From Notolepis coatsorum (Eukaryota; Chordata; Actinopteri; Aulopiformes; Paralepididae): 64,000 bases of DNA. Made by a program: the position numbers and the translations under genes. How positions within the stretch are numbered: position 1 is the first letter of the stretch; the number at the start of each line of letters is the position of its first letter. The notes below the pieces were generated by a model. The model was given only the letters and a program-made list of their open reading frames with translations. It did not search any database and was not told the DNA's origin. The stretch is taken from contig OZ020593.1 in the NCBI GenBank assembly GCA_963971535.1, positions 13,141,689 to 13,205,688 on the forward strand. The letters are read 5' to 3'. Positions 59,931 through 64,000 of the stretch are shown one piece after another.

Positions 59931-60640
59931 TATTTTTTTTTGTATTTATTATGCGTTTGTTGAATGAATGAGTGTGAATGTGATACTGTATATTATAAGA
60001 AACTACTCAACTTCGACTGTCTTTAACTATGAGTGAACACAAGACTCTAACTCACCATCTTCAGATAATAAAGTACTCAACCTCTACTGTCTTTACCTAT
60101 GAATGAACACAACACTCTAACTTACTGTACCATCTTTAGATAATACAGTTAGAAAACATTGTTCCTCTCAAAACGTAAAAAAAACTAACTTATATGGTTC
60201 TTCGTCTGAGGTACTCAATTGTATTATAAATATTGAGTTATAGTTAGGAAGGTGTCTATAATATAGGCACGAGCTTGTTAACTGATTCTAGTAAATCAAT
60301 CAGTTGTAATAATGAGGTGGGTGGGACAGGGAGGGGAGGGGCCATGACAAACTTATGAAGGTTTTACTGCCGAAGTGCTGAGTCAGTTAAGTCCACTGCT
60401 GCTTTGAGTTATGTTGTTTGTTATGTGATATATTCTGAAGAAAAAATCAACATACCAGTGAGGCTTATAGGATCACAAGGCTTGAATAGTTGAATGAATG
60501 GTTTATTTCGAACAATAATAACATAATAAAAAAATAAGAAAAGATAGAAAAAAATTATAAAGCTCTTTCAGATGATCCACACAAGTATTTATAACATAAA
60601 ACTGCAGGGCTTGAGATGATAAGATCAGATCAATTATGAT
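59931..60640. other. AT-rich stretch, nothing coding
   Basis: Contains a diverged tandem pair (gtctttaactatgagtgaac at 60020 and gtctttacctatgaatgaac at 60090) and a repeat start at 60490 (gaatgaatggtttatttcga). Confidence 0.5.
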
Positions 60641-61074
60641 CCCCTTGGGGAAATGTGGGTGTCATGGCAGCATGGTGGGAGGGGAGGTACACTACAGGCA
60701 GTGTTAATTTTGTCAACGAAAATTATGACTAAAGATGTTCGTCAACGAAGCGCTTTTTCATGACGACAACGAGACGTGACGTCACGTTAATGTAGACCAT
60801 GTGACACTAACGTGACTAAATAATTCATGCAATATCGTTGACAACAACTGACGACACAAAATGTAGTTTGCTAAATACAATTTTGCTTTATTGTCAAGAC
60901 AACAAACATAATTGTCCGTGCGGAACCCTATCCCCAACACAGCGTTCCGTGTGTAGGGGGCACCACTGTTATGCTGTGGGTGTTGTTTCCCCCCCCCCGG
61001 GAGATATGGGAGGACAGACTGCAACGGAGTGCTACATTATGTTTTGACCCATGCACCACAATAGCTTACATAAT

Positions 61075-61790
61075 GATAGGAAAACATACCTGCCCTCCGT
61101 CGTCATGGGAAATGTAAGATCACTGGTCAACAAGACAGATGAACTTTCGGCCCTGGTAAAAATCCAAGTGGAATACAGAGTCCAGCTTGCATGGAAATAT
61201 CCCAGACTGCGGTCAGTGCGGTGGAACTGCATGGCTTCACCATGATGCGATCATGCGAGCCGACAGAAACAAAGCCAGCGGTAAGTGGAAAGGTGGCGGG
61301 TGAATATTTTAGTTAAATCCCGAAGTGGTGTATGTTTCAGTTGGTTACTTTATTGAACGTCTGTATCACATACAGCTGCTGTAGCGTTCTAGCTCGTGCC
61401 GAGCTTGTTTACATTCCAACACCGTAGAAGAAGAGTGACATCCGCTAGTCCTCCGAGGTAACAGTTACTGGATATTACCAGCCGGAGAAGTAATAACATC
61501 ACCATAACATCACCATAACAGTGTAATCCCCGACATGTTACGGTCAAGGAACATATATGTACCCCAGACATAGAACTATTGGTGGTAGAACTGAGACCGT
61601 ATTACCTCCCGAGAGAATTTTCACATGCAGATGCAGTTTCCGTGTTTACATTTCACCAAGCGTGTGACGTCATCCATTCTACCATTGCTAGTCTGGGATA
61701 CCCAACACATCCCAACGCATTCATACTCATCAACAGGGATTTTAATCATGTCAAAATAACCAGGACCCTGACAAACTTCACACACTTATT
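61075..61790 (+). pseudogene. degenerate LINE AP-endonuclease region
   Basis: Reads LPSVVMGNVRSLVNKTDELS (start of LINE endonuclease domain) and later HPNAFILINRDFNHVKITRT (relative of the GDFNH endonuclease motif). Frames are broken and a non-LINE piece lies in between (about 61270-61555). Confidence 0.75.
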
Positions 61791-61965
61791 ATTATTATTA
61801 TTTTTTTTTTTAATCTTTTTCCCCCTTCTTTTTCCGCTTTTTCTCCCATCCCAATGTTAGTCGTTATGCCAATTCCCAATCCCCTTCCTGGTCGCTGCAC
61901 ACCTACCCCCTACCGTCGGTCTGGGAGGGCAGAGACTATCACATGCTTCCTCCGACACATGCACA
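61790..61965 (-). mobile_element. SINE family A, truncated reverse copy
   Basis: (ATT)n/poly(T) then tctcccatcccaatgttagt and tcgttatgccaattcccaat; stops at cttcctccgacacatg. Confidence 0.7.
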
Positions 61966-62513
61966 CACTTTGTTTTTAACAAAGTACTAAATAATTGTAT
62001 GTTATGTATTAACTGTTTTTAGATGGCTGTGTTGATGCTGTGATGGACACCTGAATCTCCCCTTGGGGATAAATAAAGGTTTTCATAAAAATAAACGTAT
62101 CAAGCCCTGCCCCTTCCTTACAATATTTTACATTATAATTGAATAAAAATAATATAACAAATAATGAAAAATAAAATAAAAGTACAGTTTTTTTATATTA
62201 TCCAATTATCCAAATGAGAAAAAAATATGTATTAGGCAGTCACATTACTGCTCAAGCTCCTCTCATCTCATTGAGTTTTTTTTTTTTTAAACCACTCAAA
62301 TCAAGCCCAGCCTCGGGGACCAGGCTTGGACACTATTGGAAGGATTAGTACCGGTTGTATCGCCGCTGTAATTCGGAGCAGTAAACACATTCTTCTGTGC
62401 CTGGGCTCTTATGTAACGAGTCTGGGTCAGGGTGACTGTGACCTGATCCAGGATCAGTGGTGTGAGTCTGGGTCAGTGTGTGTCTGTGTCAGGGTGGCGT
62501 GTTGCTTTTTAAC
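61966..62513. other. mixed repeat remnants, nothing coding
   Basis: A LINE-like tail (tgaatctccccttggggata + aataaagg) near 62050-62080, then AT-rich sequence. No gene recognised. Confidence 0.45.
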
Positions 62514-63000
62514 AGCGCAGCAGTGCAAGAATGTGACAATTTGACCATGTGACCGCGGCAACGCGGGAGAGCGGCAGTGCGGAAATAGGCTGTCTCTAAG
62601 ACAAACTCTAACCTTAACCAGCTCCTTAACAGCGCCTAAACTTAACCGTTCTAACCTTAACCAACTCCGAAACAATGCCTAACCTTAACCTTAACCTTAA
62701 CCATGCCTAACCTTAACCATAGAAAGAATACACGTTAAAAACAAAATCACGTTAAAAATTTTTTTTTGATGGGATTCAAACTCGTCAACAACGGACCGCA
62801 GGATCGCAGGACCGCTGCTCTGCCAGGTGAGCTGAAGCGGCGAATGAAAATCATGGCCGATTAGGACGGTTACATAATTCCGCAAGCTCTGCCGCTCTGC
62901 CGCTCTGCCGCTCTGCTCTGCGGTTGCCGCGCCTGCCGCAGGGCATGGCGCAGCCAATCAGGGAAAACGCGGAAGCAAAAGCAGCACTGCTGCGCTGTTA
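62514..63000. mobile_element. inverted-repeat element with CTTAAC-rich interior
   Basis: Ends ttaacagcgcagcagtgc and gcactgctgcgctgttatta; interior ctctaaccttaaccagctcc and repeated cctaaccttaacc, then repeated gctctgcc. Confidence 0.75.
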
Positions 63001-63128
63001 TTAAACAATAGGCGTCAGGGTGACTTGATCCAGGATCAGTGTGGTGTGTATCTGAAGCTTTGGCAGCCGCTAGTCTTTTACACCGTAGGGTGTTTGTTAT
63101 TCTGATCCTGAGATCTTGGTCCGGGGTG

Positions 63129-63697
63129 CCTGTTACTGTTCCGCAACTGTAAGTTACTTCCGGGGTAGGCCTGATTGGCCCCGACAGGCACGTGACAGGC
63201 GCGGCCACGCCCCGCGGCAGCCTCAGGACGCGCAACGAGGCTGCTGAGAGCTGTCGCGCGGAAATAGGCTGTCTATTGCCATTCTCTAAGACAAACTCTA
63301 ACCTTAACCAGCTCCTTAACAGTGCCTAAACTTAACCTTTCTAACCATAACCAACTCCGATACAATGCCTAACCTTAACCAACTCCGAAACAATGCTTAA
63401 AGTTAACATGCCTAAACTTAATGGCACGTTAAAAAAAAAGAAAAAAATTATGGGAATTGAACTTGCAAGCAACGGACGGTAGGATCCACACCAATGCTGC
63501 GCTGCCAATTGAGCTATTTCTGGATAGTGAAAAAGGGCGTATTACTCCTACATAATGCTGCCGCGGAGCGTGCCGCGCGGCAGAGAAAGTTGCGCGTCCT
63601 GAGGCTGCCGCGGGGCGTGGCCGCGCCTGTCACGTGCCTGTCGGGGCCAATCAGGCCTACCCCGGAAGTAACTTACAGTTGCGGAACAGTAACAGGC
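63129..63697. mobile_element. long inverted-repeat element
   Basis: About 110-bp arms: gcctgttactgttccgcaac ... ggacgcgcaac (63129-63237) and the complement at about 63588-63697. Interior shares ggaaataggctgtct and the ccttaacc text with the neighbouring element. Minus/plus ORFs here are repeat shadows. Confidence 0.85.
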
Positions 63698-63734
63698 GTC
63701 CGGCCTTCCTACCACCTGGTGCTCTTTATGGGAG

Positions 63735-63930
63735 CCCCCTAAACTCTTTAACCCTTTCACTACCACACTACAGAAGGTTAACCTTTCACTACCACACTAC
63801 AGATGGTTAACCGTCTGTAGTGTGGTAGTGAAAGGGTTAACCTTCTGTAGTGTGGTAGTGAAAGGGTTAACCTTCTGTAGTTGGCAGTGAAAGGGTTAAC
63901 CATTTTGTCGTGTGGCAGTGAAAGGGTTAA
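63735..63930. repeat. array of piggyBac-like termini, head-to-head
   Basis: Two forward units (TTAACCCTTTCACTACCA type) face four reverse units (tgtggtagtgaaagggttaa). Each unit is only about 32 bp. Confidence 0.85.
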
Positions 63931-63931
63931 A

Positions 63932-64000
63932 TGTGCTGTAAGCGGTATTTCCTTGTTAAAATAAGTGTTAAGTACCTCTACATTCCGACAGCCGTCACTG
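63932..64000. mobile_element. left part of a gtgctgtaagcggtatt MITE, cut by the window edge
   Basis: gtgctgtaagcggtatttcc ... cattccgacagccgtcactg matches the start of the 54598 and 5920 copies. Confidence 0.8.

Noticed and set aside
62590-63430. Interstitial telomere-like repeats (ctaacc/ccttaacc)
   Set aside because: The motif is cctaacctt-based and irregular, not (TTAGGG)n, and it is part of inverted-repeat elements found three times in the window.

Overview
The window is vertebrate nuclear DNA, almost certainly from a teleost fish. It has no bacterial gene organisation. Short exons with GT-AG borders sit in introns packed with fish-type non-autonomous transposons (hAT-like and piggyBac-like MITEs, tRNA-derived SINEs, 3' ends of LINEs), microsatellites and minisatellites. 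One gene explains nearly all the real coding sequence: bdp1, the B double-prime subunit of RNA polymerase III initiation factor TFIIIB, on the + strand. I can trace 29 coding exons from the start codon at 1849 to the stop at 50803-50805. All 28 junctions keep phase, and the exons sum to 9750 bases (3249 residues plus stop). Human BDP1 is about 2624 residues. The N-terminus, the KMTMRD block, the VPRVKVAEDG block, the SANT domain, the LVTLRA acidic block, the FILSLTEIP block, the RPGRRPKGFLSLI block and the C-terminal ITEVDES tail were matched to the vertebrate protein as I know it; no database search was run.

Layout. 1-1848: a tandem repeat and transposon remnants upstream of the gene. 1849-30452: exons 1-17, coding the conserved N-terminal half, with large repeat-filled introns. 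Intron 11 holds an hAT-like element containing two minisatellites; one has about 53 copies, each with a run of roughly 7-20 G. 31113-35886: one 4.8-kb exon (18) made of intrinsically disordered repeats. It includes 44 copies of a 9-residue TESPMTSQP-type repeat whose DNA carries 30 perfect TGACGTCA palindromes. 37437-37973: exon 19, a chimeric exon created by a recent tandem duplication whose breakpoints lie inside exons 18 and 20. 39272-50805: exons 20-29 with the conserved C-terminus. 50806 to about 55360: a probable long 3' UTR, largely nested transposons, ending at an AATAAA. 55425-56380: a 37-48 bp minisatellite. 56380-64000: transposon remnants (a LINE reverse transcriptase fragment, a LINE endonuclease fragment, SINEs, inverted repeats) with two weak candidate exons of unidentified neighbouring genes.

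Function. BDP1 joins BRF1/BRF2 and TBP to form TFIIIB, which places Pol III at tRNA, 5S and U6 genes. The conserved parts (SANT domain and flanks) are intact here. What is unusual is the region between them: successive tandem duplications inside the coding sequence, and transposons inserted within 0-21 bases of several 3' splice sites. No wholly new system is visible. The best leads are the coding CRE array, the chimeric exon 19, the G-run array in intron 11, the duplicated start-codon region and the splice-site insertions.
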